Shown: positions 12,068 to 22,287, counted from the first letter of the stretch. The stretch: DNA of 64,000 nucleotides from Ceratodon purpureus (GCA_014871385.1 CM026426.1:104877281-104941280), one strand, 5' to 3'. Numbers and translations are program-made. Notes: a model not told the origin generated them from the sequence alone.

Positions 12068-12356
12068 TCGGGGGTCGGGGGGGGGGGGGGGGGCGCGAGC
12101 GGGGTCGGGGGGGCGCGAGCGGCTGAGGGGGGGGGCGCGAGCGGGATTAAGGGGGGGCGCGAGCGGGATTAAGGGGAAGCGCGCGCGGGTTTAGGGGGGG
12201 CGCGAGCGGGTCTTGGGGGGGGGGGGGGGGGGGGGGCGCGAGCGAGTTAGGAAGGCGCGAGCGGGTATGGGGGGGGGGGCGCGAGCGGGTTCAGGGGGAG
12301 GTGCGCAAGCGGGTATGGGGGGGCGCGAGCGAGATCAAGGGAGGGCGCGAGACGGT
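12068..12356 (+). repeat. G-run minisatellite array 2 (upstream of B2)
   Basis: About a dozen irregular units of GGGGGGCGCGAGCGGG with TTAAG, TTAG, TATG or TTCAG spacers and G-runs of up to about 20. G-rich on the plus strand, hence C-rich on the B2 sense strand. Confidence 0.85.
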
Positions 12357-12499
12357 CCCCCTCTTAAAACAAACTCTCATTTCCTTAGGAGTACCATTGA
12401 AGAAGGTTGGAAGACAATAATAAAAACAAATGCAATGGATTTTTTCACCATTTCTCTCTAAAATAAAATTAAAAATTAAAAATTAAAAAGAGATATTAA

Positions 12500-13480
12500 A
12501 ATAAGGAATACTGATTTGAATAATTTGGGGATGAGATATCAAATTATAGAAAAACAATCATGACTATAATAAGGGACTCGGGATAAAAAGGGATGAATAA
12601 CATGGGATGAAAGAAGTTATCAAGATGAATAAATCTCATGGTGATTAGAAACTGAGTTATGCCATAACGGAATACTGATCTAATGCACCATGAATAATAT
12701 AATGTTGACTACAAAAAAATTAGTGTATTAATATTAGAAGAGATGTGGAAATCTAAAAAAGATAAAACATTGGAAGAGACGAAGGGAATAAAATAAAATC
12801 AATAGCATGGAGTGGAAGAGATAAAGGGAATAAAATTAAAAGAATAGCATGGTGTGGAAGAGAGTTGGATTAGAGTTTAAAAAAATAAAAAATATAATGC
12901 ATTGTACATACGGATCCTACAATGCTCTAACATAAAATGAAAAATATAAAGAATCATAAAGAAGGGCTCGATGCAATTGGTTTGGCTGATAAACAGAATA
13001 AAATTAAATCAATAGCATGGAGTGGAAGAGATAAAAGGAATAAAATAAAAAGAATAGCATGGTGTGGAAATACGCAGGATTAGAGTTTAAAAAAATAAAA
13101 AATATAATGCATTGTACTTACGAATCCTACAATGCTCTAACATATAATAAAAAAAAAAATGAATCATAAAGAAGGGCTCGATGCAATTGGTTTGGCAGAT
13201 AAACGGAATAAAATTAAATCAATAGCATGGAGTGGAAGAGATAAAAGGAATAAAATAAAAAGAATAGCATGGTGTGGAAAAGAGTTGGATTAGAGTTTAA
13301 AAAAATAAAAAATATAATGCATTGTACATACGGATCCTACAATGCTCTAACATATTATAAAGAATCATAAAGAAGGGATCGATGCAATTGGTTTGGGAGA
13401 TAGACGTTTTAAAATTAAATCAACAGCATGGAGTGGAAGAGAGCTGCATGAGAGGTTGTGCATGTATAAAATCCCAATAC
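12500..13480. repeat. AT-rich 210-bp tandem repeat between divergent genes B2 and C1
   Basis: The landmark AATAGCATGGAGTGGAAGAG occurs at 12801, 13011 and 13221 (period exactly 210), with a degenerate copy near 13422. Each unit also contains ATAATGCATTGTAC, CCTACAATGCTCTAACAT and GATGCAATTGGTTTGG. Sequence before ~12720 looks like degenerate flanking DNA. No coding potential is seen. The block separates two G-run arrays. Confidence 0.85.
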
Positions 13481-13595
13481 TTTCTATTTTTTAATTTGTT
13501 TTATTTTATTTCTTTCTCTTAGAAAGTAGTGTAGAGATTTCACTATTTCCAGAAGAAAAATAGAAAATAAAAAATTAGTTGGAAAACAAATGGAA

Positions 13596-13847
13596 GGGGG
13601 GGGCGCGAGCGTGTCCGAGGGGGCGCGAACGGGTGGGGGGGGCGCGGACGGGTACGGGCGCGAGCGGGTACAGGGGCGCGAGCGGGTCGGGGGGCGCGAG
13701 CGGGTACGGGGGGGGGCGCGAACGGGTATAGGGGGGGGGGGGGGGGCGCGAGCGGGTACAGGGGGGCGCGAGCGGGTACAGGGGGGCGCGAGCGGGTACA
13801 GGGGGGCGCGAGCGGGTTCAGGGGGGGCGCGAGCGGGTCCGTGGGGG
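13596..13847 (+). repeat. G-run minisatellite array 3 (upstream of C1)
   Basis: About eleven units of GCGCGAGCGGG with TACA, TTCA or TATA spacers and G-runs, ending 2-3 bases before the C1 TATA box. Four consecutive units near 13746-13820 are almost identical, suggesting recent expansion. Confidence 0.88.
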
Positions 13848-13858
13848 ACTATATAAGG
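13848..13858 (+). promoter_or_regulatory. TATA box of C1
   Basis: ACTATATAAGG directly follows array 3. Transcription would start near 13880. A leader intron is likely, because a T-rich tract ending in CAG (acceptor at 13996-13997) lies 14 bases before the ATG at 14012. Confidence 0.65.
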
Positions 13859-14011
13859 TGGGGAGAAGCTCTCGCCCCCCTCACTCCTTCCCACTGCGGC
13901 TCCTTGTCCTGACGTGTGAAAACACGCCTTGCTTGGAACTGCTTATGTGGGAAGTCTTCATTGGGGCGGGGGGGGAAGTTGTTGATTTTTTTTTCAGGGA
14001 TTTACTTTGCG

Positions 14012-15592
14012 ATGTCTTCTAGACAAGGCTCCGGCAAGCGGCCTATCTATGTGGACTTGGATGCTCCAGATGCGGTGGACCCTATGAGTTGCGTAACACC
14101 TCATGGTTCTACTGGTTCTACTCCTTCATCTAGCTCGAAGGGTAAAAAGAAGAAGAGTATTCCAGCGCACGAGAAGGATGACGGTTATCCACCATTGGAG
14201 TATACGCATTTCATCAGGAAGGTGGCCGTCGAGTACTACAAGGCCCGTACCATACGAATGTTGAAGGCAATGTACCTTGATCACGGAGAGAATGGTATCT
14301 ACAACCTCCAACGTGATTTGGAAAGGGAATTTTGGAGCGCATTGGAAGGATCAGAGATGTACATGGATTGCATGACGAAGTATTTTCACAGCCCGAAGTG
14401 GTTGACACAACAAGTGAGTAGTGCTACGACAAATGTCATTCATGTCTTTGAATCACATGTCAAGAAACCACAAGGCGAAGAATGGAGCAACCAAGACAAA
14501 GTGTTTATTCAAAAACTGACAACGGTTCAGGAGGCATGTCAGAGATGTTCTAAGGGGAAAACAAAGATTATGCCTTGGAATGAGCAAGCATTGAACTCAG
14601 CATTGGAAGCACACATGTATGGTGCATTGATATGGATTCCGGTTACGGCCAAGGTTGTGCCATTATCTGGCTTCAATGCCGAGGGGGGGTATGGCAAAGT
14701 GCGAAAAGTGCGAATAGCCAATATGAAGAAAATTCCAATTCACATAGAATTTGCGGGAAAACTTTCCAAGGCTAAAACCGAAGTGAAGAAGCGAGAGGAA
14801 CGGGCGATTGAGGCCACGGTTAACCCCGTAGAGCATCCGGGTGTGATAAAATTTTGGGCCATTCACTCGAAGACTATGGAAGCTTATACCCTGTGGTGGA
14901 ATGGAGATTGCCTCCGCAACTTCCTCAAATTAAATGAGAAGGCAACCGAGGCAACAGATTACAAAGAAATTTTGAAGTCGAGGGATATGCCCATGGAAGA
15001 GTGCCAAAGAATTGTTGCCTATCGAAAGAACCGGGGAATGTTGGCGTGGAGTCTCATCTACGTTATGGACATAGTCCATAAGGCTGAAATCCTCCACAAC
15101 GACTTAACGCCATCCAACATTCTACTCCACTTTCCACCTCATGACAAGGATAAAGTATATATTGGTGTGTGCGATTGGGGTGTGGCAAGCAGAGTCATTG
15201 AGAACAAGGCCTCCCCTTATGGTGTGATGGACCCCGATGAACTTGTACAAGTAAAGGAGAGGAGGGTAGGAGTTGCACCGGAGTTGTTCTTTTTATATGG
15301 CAAAAAAGATGATGAGGAACGGAATTTGGAGCGCATGAAGAGGATGCATCCATGTACGACGCTATTTGATGCATTTTCGGTAGGCCATTTGGCAAAGAAG
15401 ATATGGAGAGAAGAAGGTTGCCCAGAACTCTTCAAGGATTCAATCTCAAAGATTGTATTCTCATCAAAGTTGGATGGCTTGCTTAACGAAGATCCTACAA
15501 AGAGGCTTTCACTTGCAAAAGTTGTGAATGATTTGATGAGCCCCCCTTACAACTTCCAAGCTCCCAATGGTTGTTTTAGATACACATTGTAG
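14012..15592 (+). CDS. Protein-kinase-like protein C1, intact (526 aa)
   Basis: The frame also extends upstream, but ATG 14012 is chosen because a splice acceptor (TTTTTTTTCAG) ends at 13997. Residues ~1-210 are a basic, Ser-rich start and a helical region of unknown function. The kinase domain follows: glycine loop GGYGKVRKV (~223), candidate beta-3 lysine in FAGKL, catalytic loop HNDLTPSN (~361; HRD replaced by HND), metal motif CDWG (DFG replaced by DWG), and an APE-like motif APEL (~423). The main catalytic residues are present, so phosphotransfer is plausible; the substrate is unknown. Its relative C2 is damaged. The gene lies between B2 (divergent) and A2 (same strand) in the large element and looks like cargo. 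Confidence 0.8.
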   Translation: MSSRQGSGKRPIYVDLDAPDAVDPMSCVTPHGSTGSTPSSSSKGKKKKSIPAHEKDDGYPPLEYTHFIRKVAVEYYKARTIRMLKAMYLDHGENGIYNLQRDLEREFWSALEGSEMYMDCMTKYFHSPKWLTQQVSSATTNVIHVFESHVKKPQGEEWSNQDKVFIQKLTTVQEACQRCSKGKTKIMPWNEQALNSALEAHMYGALIWIPVTAKVVPLSGFNAEGGYGKVRKVRIANMKKIPIHIEFAGKLSKAKTEVKKREERAIEATVNPVEHPGVIKFWAIHSKTMEAYTLWWNGDCLRNFLKLNEKATEATDYKEILKSRDMPMEECQRIVAYRKNRGMLAWSLIYVMDIVHKAEILHNDLTPSNILLHFPPHDKDKVYIGVCDWGVASRVIENKASPYGVMDPDELVQVKERRVGVAPELFFLYGKKDDEERNLERMKRMHPCTTLFDAFSVGHLAKKIWREEGCPELFKDSISKIVFSSKLDGLLNEDPTKRLSLAKVVNDLMSPPYNFQAPNGCFRYTL

Positions 15593-15810
15593 TTCCATAG
15601 TGAATTACGTTTGGAACATTTTGATTGCCTATGTGGCCTTGTTTGCACATTTCTAATATTTTAATAAATTGTTTTTTCGGCGTATACATGCCTTGGTGGA
15701 ACATGAAATGGTATTGTTGGTTTTGTAATGGAATGAAAAATTGTTTTTAAAAAAAAAATTAAAAAACTGTATGCCCCATTCACCGGGACTGCCCCTCGTA
15801 CAAGGGTGCC

Positions 15811-16190
15811 TCCCCCCTGAACCCGCTCGCGCCCCCCCCCCCTCTGGAAGCTCGCGCCCCCCCCCCCCCCCCCCTTCCAGAAGCTCGCGCCCCCCCTCTG
15901 AGAAGCTCGCGCCCCCCTTTGCAGTAGGTTGCGCCCCCCCCCCCCCCCCCTTGGAGAAGCTCGTGCCCCCCCCCTGGAGAAGCTCGCGCCCCCCCTGGAG
16001 AAGCTCGCGCCCCCCCTGGAGAAGCTCGCGCCCCCCCTGGAGAAGCTCGCGCCCCCCCTGGAGAAGCTCGCGCCCCCCCTGGAGAAGCTCGCGCCCCCCC
16101 CTGAAGAAGCTCGCGCCCCCCCACCTGGAGAAACTCGCGCCCCCTGCACACGCTCGCGCCCCCCCGCCTGGAGAAACTCGCGCCCCCCCT
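15811..16190 (-). repeat. Reverse-oriented G-run minisatellite array 4 (upstream of A2)
   Basis: On the plus strand, units of GAGAAGCTCGCGCCCCCC(C)TG repeat; six consecutive copies around 15970-16100 are nearly perfect. The reverse complement has the same GGGGGGCGCGAGC core as arrays 1-3 with a different spacer (TTCTCCAG). The array therefore shares the motif but is inverted relative to the gene it precedes. Confidence 0.85.
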
Positions 16191-16194
16191 CACG

Positions 16195-16204
16195 AGTATA
16201 AATG
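16195..16204 (+). promoter_or_regulatory. TATA box of A2
   Basis: AGTATAAATG follows the end of array 4. A leader intron is probable: ACTAACACTTGCAG ends at 16364 as acceptor, and the coding ATG lies at 16401. Confidence 0.6.
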
Positions 16205-16400
16205 CCACCAACTTAGCCCAAGCCCAATATCATTTGAAATCATGGCCTCTAGTCCCGGAACTCCTTGTGGGCTCCTTGCTTGAGACTATGTGCATCACAT
16301 TGGCCTGTGGTTGATGTCTACACATACCATTTTTTTCTCACATGTGTCATACTAACACTTGCAGACAGGAGATCATTGTACTTTTTCAGAGACACGGAGA

Positions 16401-19184
16401 ATGGCAGGTCAACAGCGTCAGTCGACGGCTGAGTGGGCTCCGTGGTGGACGTTCATTGATAAGGACCATGTGAAATGTGTGTGGTGCAATTTCACCTTTC
16501 GTTATAAACGACAAAGAGCTTTCAAGCACTATGGATGGGGTGAAGGTTCAAGCAAGAGTCATTGTACCAAGGCCCCCGCCGCCGTATTTAGGCGCTTTGC
16601 CAATTGTGGTAATGTAATACCAAAAAGAATGACACATGCGGAGATATACGGCACTGATGGTGGTGATGGCGAGGCACACTTGGCACACTTGGCACCATGT
16701 TCTAGCCAGTCTATGCCTGCTGAGCAATCTACGGAAGTGCCTCAGAGAACGGAGGAGGTCCAAGAGGAGAGGATTTCCCAAGTTCAACCGTCTCAGTCAA
16801 CTCCGCCTATAAGCAGAGGCGATTCATGTACACCAAGATCTATGCGGCAACAAAGTTTTACCGAGGCCTATCAGATTGGGATGCGCAATGAATTGGATGA
16901 GAAATGGGCGTCCTATTTTTACGAAGCGAATGTGCCTTTCAATGTGGTTAGACATCCATCTTTTATCGCTGCTGTGGAGGCAACATCGAAAGCGGGTTTT
17001 GTGTACCGTCCACCAGCATACAACGCAATGCGAACCAAGCACATCCAGCCAACAAAGCAGCTTCTCAAGTTGAGAATAGAGGAGAAAACGAAGCAGTGTA
17101 TTAGCTTGTACGGGGCAACTATTTGCTCGGATGGATGGGACAACGTTGTTCATCGGCCGTTGATGAATGTCATGCTTGTGTGTCCAGCAGGAGATATATT
17201 CCTGGGTTCCATTGATACAACGGGGTACAAGAAATCAAAGGCATACATAGCTGGGAAATTGAAAGAGTGCATCAAAGAAGTTGGACCGCAGAATGTGGTA
17301 CAGATTTGCTCCGACAATGCTAGTGCGATGTTGGGAGCCATGGACCAGGTGGTTGAAGCTTATCCTCACATTTACAAGCAAGGTTGTGCAGCTCACATCA
17401 TGGACCTCTTACTAGAAGATTGGGGGAAGGAAGCAACCTTCAAAGAGCTGATTGCCTTGGCAAAACGCATACCAAATTTTATACGTCGCCGTCATGTCAC
17501 CATGGCTTTGTTTCGCCAATTCAGCCCGAAGTTGTCTCTGTTGTTACCAGCGGAGACAAGATTTGGATGCCAGTACTTGATGATTGTTCGATTGCTTGAA
17601 CTGAGGGAGGCACTAATCCAGGTGGTAGCCAGTCCGAAATGGGACGAATATGTGGGTACTTTATTCAATCGGTCAAACGGGTATCGAGCTCACACCTTAG
17701 CATGTCAAGTACGGAGTACCATTCTCGATGAGACATTTTGGTTACGTTGTGAGAATCTTGTGCATGTTATGAAGCCGGCTGTTGTGACCTTGAAGACATT
17801 TGATGGACAAACACCGGCAATGGGGAGGGCATGGTTGGCCATGAATAATTTGAAGAAGCATGTGTTCCGTCTACGGGGTGATCCTTTTTTCCTAGACCCC
17901 GCTATAGCAGGGCGCTTTGAGAAACATTTTACGAAGAGATGGAAGATGATGTTGACAGATCTCCATTACGCAGGCGCCATTTTGAATCCCTACATTTTCC
18001 CGGAGAGCCACGAGCTATTGACTAACAGTGCTGCGAAGCGTGCACTCCTGCAAGTGCTAATTCATTTGAGTGAGTCCCTTAAACTGGACCATGATACTGT
18101 GATGTTCGAGCTAACACAGTTTGAGGAACGCACCGGTCCATTCAGCCCTTTGGAGGCCCCAAACATTCGACAGACTAAGATGCTACCTCATCAATGGTGG
18201 CAGCGGGTTGGGGGCGATGCGTTACCGTTGATAGCAAAGCGCATCCTTTCGTTAACATGCTCGGCATCATCATGTGAGCGAAATTGGAGCATGTATTCCT
18301 TTGTTCACAGTAAGGTTCGCAACCGATTGGCCGTGAAGAAGGCAGAGGACTTGGTGTACATTTACACGAACAGTAAGCTCCTTCGAGAACGACGTGGAGC
18401 GGATCCTGTTCTTTGGTACGAGAACCAACCGTTCTCCGAAGACTCGGATGAAGAAGTGCCAGCCATGTACGATGAAGACGTATGTGATGATGATGGAGAT
18501 GAAGGATTCCACGACGGACTTGAAGTTAATGAAGGCGATGGTGATGACGGTGGAGTTCATTACACTCCTGCTACTATGGATGATGAGTATCCAGAGTTAC
18601 CCGTGGACAATGGTGATGGTGACATGCCACGCACTGAACCCGTTAACCAGCCGAATGGAGTTTTTGACTGGGCAGGATTTGATGAAGAGGCAGCTACTTT
18701 GCCTCACCACGTTGTCAATGAAATACAAACTAGAGGCGAGGTCGCATACGATCGGGCAGACGATGATATTGACGATGAATTTGAAGTCGAAATGACTCAG
18801 CATCAAAGCGACGATGGTGGCAATAATGATGACATTTACCCCGTTCGTAGCGTTTCGAACAATGACAATGAAGAAGGGGGTAACAACATGGGAGAGCAAA
18901 TTCCAATTCCAGAAGACGTTGAGGGAGGAGAAGAAGTTGAACAACTCCAGGCCACTCTGCCAGTAAATGTTGAGGAAACAATCAGGTCTGGAGGTTTGGA
19001 TGAAAGCCCTCCAAGAAATGAACAATCAGAGACAGTCAGAAATGGACAAGAAGATGAAATTCCTATTGGCCGATTGTTTCAAACACCCCTGCCCCGAGTA
19101 CACCTTCAATCGGAGCAGTACTTGCAGGGTTGGGTCGACCCCCCCCACCTCGTTCAAGCACTTCTACTGGGCATGGTTCATTAA
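16401..19184 (+). CDS. hAT-superfamily transposase A2, intact (927 aa)
   Basis: ATG 16401 (MAGQQRQ) follows a likely acceptor at 16364; the longer frame upstream would start inside the intron. A BED-type finger opens the protein (CVWC ... KHYGW ... SHC, residues ~26-55). The DUF659/RNase H region follows with CSDGWDN (~243) and CSDNASAM (~304), candidate catalytic acids, and GCAAHIMDLLLEDW. The hAT C-terminal dimerisation region is at ~600-650 (SCERNWSMYSFVHSKVRNRL). A long acidic tail then leads to PIGRLF. Compared with A1 the end is short. A C8 tract at 19139-19146 precedes the stop, and the alternative frame continues into a Ser/Thr/Pro-rich basic stretch, so a slippage truncation is possible. 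It probably cuts and pastes the surrounding element. Confidence 0.88.
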   Translation: MAGQQRQSTAEWAPWWTFIDKDHVKCVWCNFTFRYKRQRAFKHYGWGEGSSKSHCTKAPAAVFRRFANCGNVIPKRMTHAEIYGTDGGDGEAHLAHLAPCSSQSMPAEQSTEVPQRTEEVQEERISQVQPSQSTPPISRGDSCTPRSMRQQSFTEAYQIGMRNELDEKWASYFYEANVPFNVVRHPSFIAAVEATSKAGFVYRPPAYNAMRTKHIQPTKQLLKLRIEEKTKQCISLYGATICSDGWDNVVHRPLMNVMLVCPAGDIFLGSIDTTGYKKSKAYIAGKLKECIKEVGPQNVVQICSDNASAMLGAMDQVVEAYPHIYKQGCAAHIMDLLLEDWGKEATFKELIALAKRIPNFIRRRHVTMALFRQFSPKLSLLLPAETRFGCQYLMIVRLLELREALIQVVASPKWDEYVGTLFNRSNGYRAHTLACQVRSTILDETFWLRCENLVHVMKPAVVTLKTFDGQTPAMGRAWLAMNNLKKHVFRLRGDPFFLDPAIAGRFEKHFTKRWKMMLTDLHYAGAILNPYIFPESHELLTNSAAKRALLQVLIHLSESLKLDHDTVMFELTQFEERTGPFSPLEAPNIRQTKMLPHQWWQRVGGDALPLIAKRILSLTCSASSCERNWSMYSFVHSKVRNRLAVKKAEDLVYIYTNSKLLRERRGADPVLWYENQPFSEDSDEEVPAMYDEDVCDDDGDEGFHDGLEVNEGDGDDGGVHYTPATMDDEYPELPVDNGDGDMPRTEPVNQPNGVFDWAGFDEEAATLPHHVVNEIQTRGEVAYDRADDDIDDEFEVEMTQHQSDDGGNNDDIYPVRSVSNNDNEEGGNNMGEQIPIPEDVEGGEEVEQLQATLPVNVEETIRSGGLDESPPRNEQSETVRNGQEDEIPIGRLFQTPLPRVHLQSEQYLQGWVDPPHLVQALLLGMVH

Positions 19185-19344
19185 CTCCAACACCGAATAC
19201 AAGCATTCCACTCACTTCTTCTGGACGAAGTCTACCAGCTGGACCTTCTACGACGCGTCATGGAGTGATACGGTCACGGAAAGGTCCAACAAACGTTTGC
19301 CCTTTTTTTTCAGGATATACTGTTGGAACTACCCCGTCTTTACC

Positions 19345-19680
19345 TGTGGCTGTGGGTCCCCCGGGGACGGCCGTGGCCCAACCCGCGTTCGGAGGTCCGA
19401 TCCGCGTGGACGGCCGTCGCTGTCCACGCGGTCGCACCCCCCGACCGCGGGGTGGAGCACGGCCGTCCCCGCGGTTGGCCGCGGCCATCCACGTGGTCGG
19501 CCGTCCCGACCGCGGGGCGGCGGTCCACCGACGCACCATTTGGGAAGCGGTCGCGGCCGCGATCCTGGACGGCCGCGACCGGTCATGCGACGGACCTGTT
19601 ACGGCCGTTGGATTCTCCATTCCCCGAGATTTAACGGCCGTTGGGGGGCCGTCGTTTGACCTAACTGGCTGTCTAGGGGT
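19345..19680. repeat. CGGCCGT-rich GC array upstream of D
   Basis: Dense CGGCCGT, CGCGGTCGG and GGACGGCC words, the same compositional class as 6584-7010 and 25005-25640. It directly precedes the TATA hairpin at 19684. Open frames through it are compositional. Confidence 0.8.
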
Positions 19681-19683
19681 TCG

Positions 19684-19704
19684 GGCCAGCATAAAAGGCT
19701 GGCC
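19684..19704 (+). promoter_or_regulatory. D core promoter: TATA in a hairpin loop
   Basis: A perfect inverted repeat with 7-base arms (GGCCAGC / GCTGGCC) encloses ATAAAAG. The coding ATG is 1.1 kb downstream because a 740-bp element is inserted between. A likely splice acceptor (GGTTTTTTGGCAG) lies just after that insertion, at ~20638. Confidence 0.5.
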
Positions 19705-19875
19705 TTGCATCCTTTTTCTCCACTTGGGTGCTCGTGCTACATGTGCTGGATTTAGTTCAGCTCAGTTGCGTTCCTCCAAGCTTTTTCTACTTTCCCACGG
19801 GTTATCGTGGGATTGTATATGGGGTTGTCAGCACCATTTGTTGGTTATTATGAAACCAACAAAATAGTGCTTCAT

Positions 19876-20615
19876 GGGGGGAAGCATGATAAAGTGTACA
19901 GGAAAAGTGCTTATCTATTTGTCAATTTCAGCCCTTTTGCAAAAAGTGCACAAAAGTGATGGAAAGATGTAATTGAAGTCAAATTTTTTTACTAAGATAG
20001 ATTCTCAACTTGTTTTTGTACAACTTGGAAAAGTTTCGTGCAAAGTGGACACTTTAAAGTTATTGTTTGAGGGCTTCAAACCCAAGCAAAGTGAATGCAA
20101 TAATTTGAAAAAGTGGCTATAAAAGAATAAAAAACTATCTAAAAATCTTTTTTGATGATGTGGGGCCCTCTGTATGTTTAAGAAGTATTATAAAATAGTC
20201 AATTCATATACTCATCAATTGGTTTGAGGTTCCAAAAGTACCGCAAAGATGTTATTTAGGAGGGTCACTTCCGCGGTACTTTTTGTCACTTTTTTTTCAC
20301 CGAACATTGTTTTCTAAATTGGAAAAAACATCTTCTAAAGTCAATAGAGGGCCCCAAATGAAGAAATTAAGACATTGAAAAAGTTCATTTTCATGATTTA
20401 GAACTAGTGGTCAAATTAAGTTTCAATTGAAGATCTTTTCTTCCTGAAGATGTATATAAGATACATTGTGACATCCAAAAACGTGTCTAAAATGCTCAAA
20501 AACTACACCAAAATGCTCAAAATCAGATTTGAGCTTTGAAAAACAGCACACTTCATAATCACTTCCATCTGGTCACATCGGTCACTTTGTTGTACACTTT
20601 ATCATGCTTCCCCCC
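19876..20615. mobile_element. 740-bp inverted-repeat element M1 with 4-bp target duplication
   Basis: Perfect 25-base terminal inverted repeats begin GGGGGGAAGCATGATAAAGT and end in the complement at 20615. Target duplication TCAT is present at 19872-19875 and 20616-20619. The interior is closely similar throughout to the element at 25853-26591. No transposase is encoded, so it is non-autonomous. A 4-bp duplication fits superfamilies such as Sola; assignment is tentative. It sits in the leader region of gene D. Confidence 0.9.
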
Positions 20616-20784
20616 TCATACGTACGGTTTTTTGGCAGGAGTTCTTGGTTTTGTTTTGGTCCTTATGCACTAGATATATACGAGATTAAATCAACTTTTA
20701 TACGGTGGGGAGAAGTTACAGTCATTGTTACAAGGTTGGTTTGATACACGGTATTCACAGGTACTCGCTTACTGGACTTTCGTC

Positions 20785-22287
20785 ATGCCTCGTAACGACC
20801 GGGGAGGATCCTCCACTCCAAAAAGGAAACACCCCTTGGGTCTATACGCTACGAATGACCCTGATTGCGTAGCAGAGTTTGGATGGGAGGGGGAACCATC
20901 ACCATGGCGGATGGTAACTTGCAAGGAATATGTAAAGATGAAGCACCTCATGAAGTTGATCCCAATACATCTACGTACCGAGGCTGCGGAGAAACAGGCA
21001 ACACGGGGAGAGATCAGGATCGACAATTGTGAAAGTAATCATTTCAAAATTACATATAACGAGGTGTTTCGAGCAGCTAATATCCAGAACTCCCGACCCC
21101 ATATCATGTTGTATTCGAATATGGCAATGGTGTGGGCGGACATAGTCTTACACAAGAGGGTTGACTGGACCACAATCTTGGGCCTGAGGACAGATAGAAT
21201 GAACAGAGAAAGCATGGATCTTAAAACAGACTGAGTTGGACATAGCAATTGTCCCCCACTACATATTTCAAACCGTCAGAGTCCACCGGCACGGGATGCA
21301 GGAATACAAACTCTAGCCATCGAATATAATGATGAGGAACAGGAGAGACGTCGTTTAAGCTATGATTATGAAGACAACTATCGAGGGCGTCGCTCAAACA
21401 AAAATCCCAGGAATCGCAGAGGGCATCGTCGCAGAGAGTCATCGCGTACCAACCATGACGAGTATGGACAAACCTCTGCCCACGGGGGACACCGTTCGCG
21501 AGATCGTCAAGACATGGGACCCCACGAACGAGGCTATGGCCACGGGGAGCCGGAAGGAGCTGATTTACCCTTTGACTTTGCGGATGATGCGTATGGACCG
21601 TATGGGGGACGACCTTGGCCAGATTATGCAACGGGATCAAGATACTTTAGTAACTATGACGACGGCTGGTCGGAAATACCGAGTCCTCCAAGGAGTGCTA
21701 GTCCCCGCCATCGAACACCTGCGAGAGAGGTACCTCACGGTTATTCCCTAGATCGCGAAGAAGTTACGCAGAGACTGGGACGTGATGATTACGCAACTCC
21801 CCCTCCATACCACGGATATGGTGGTCATGCTACCCCATTTGCCCTTTTTGCAGAAGATGATTACAGATCATCTTCGCAGACTCCGCCTGGAATATTTCCT
21901 CCACCTCTAGGTTATCACACCGACGGTACTGATCACAATAGCGAGGACAACCGCAACGTACTTCATCCCGATGACAGAGTACCACCTCCTCCTTTTGGAT
22001 ACCCTCCCGGTCGAGTTGTAAGAGATAGCTATTTTGAGGAAGAATTAGAGTTGGAGCGGACAAGGCAAAATTATGTACTACAGATGGAGAATCATGCATT
22101 TCACCTTAGACGGGATAATCGAAGATTGATGGAGGAGAGAGAGAGACTTTTGAGAGCCTCCACAAATTATGGAGGGCACGGGCCACGAGAAACGTACGAT
22201 CGGGGAGGTCCAAGCGAACTCCCCAATGATGGGAACTATTATCATCCATATGACTACAATGGATTAGGGTGGAGGGGAGACTATTAG
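20785..22287 (+). pseudogene. D-domain coiled-coil protein D without RING, one in-frame stop
   Basis: A 501-codon frame from ATG 20785 (TCGTCATGCC) is broken only by TGA at 21232-21234; the frame before and after is continuous. Residues ~30-135 are the D domain: PSPWRMVTCKEYVKMKHLMK ... MAMVWADIVLHKRVDW. After the stop the product is Arg/Tyr/Pro/Gly-rich and disordered (YGPYGG, PPPPFGYPPG). A short charged helix rich in Glu/Arg follows (FEEELELERTRQNY ... RRLMEERERLL), then an Asn/Tyr-rich end. There is no RING or other catalytic motif. Function is unknown; by analogy with the fused D-RING proteins it may be a partner or adaptor. Its promoter is probably the TATA hairpin at 19684, separated by M1. 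Confidence 0.65.

Noticed and set aside
15661..16283. Repetitive GGASFSR / RSSRPPW-type ORFs
   Set aside because: Translation of minisatellite array 4 on both strands.
19190..19345. A right-hand end of a smaller hAT element just after A2
   Set aside because: No CAACCCTG/CAACCTTG-like end or AATGTGAG duplication was found there, whereas one lies at 25697-25713.
19130..19867. 245-codon frame overlapping the end of A2 and the GC array
   Set aside because: Only the first ~60 codons might be an original A2 tail; the rest is GC-array composition and passes through the D TATA hairpin.
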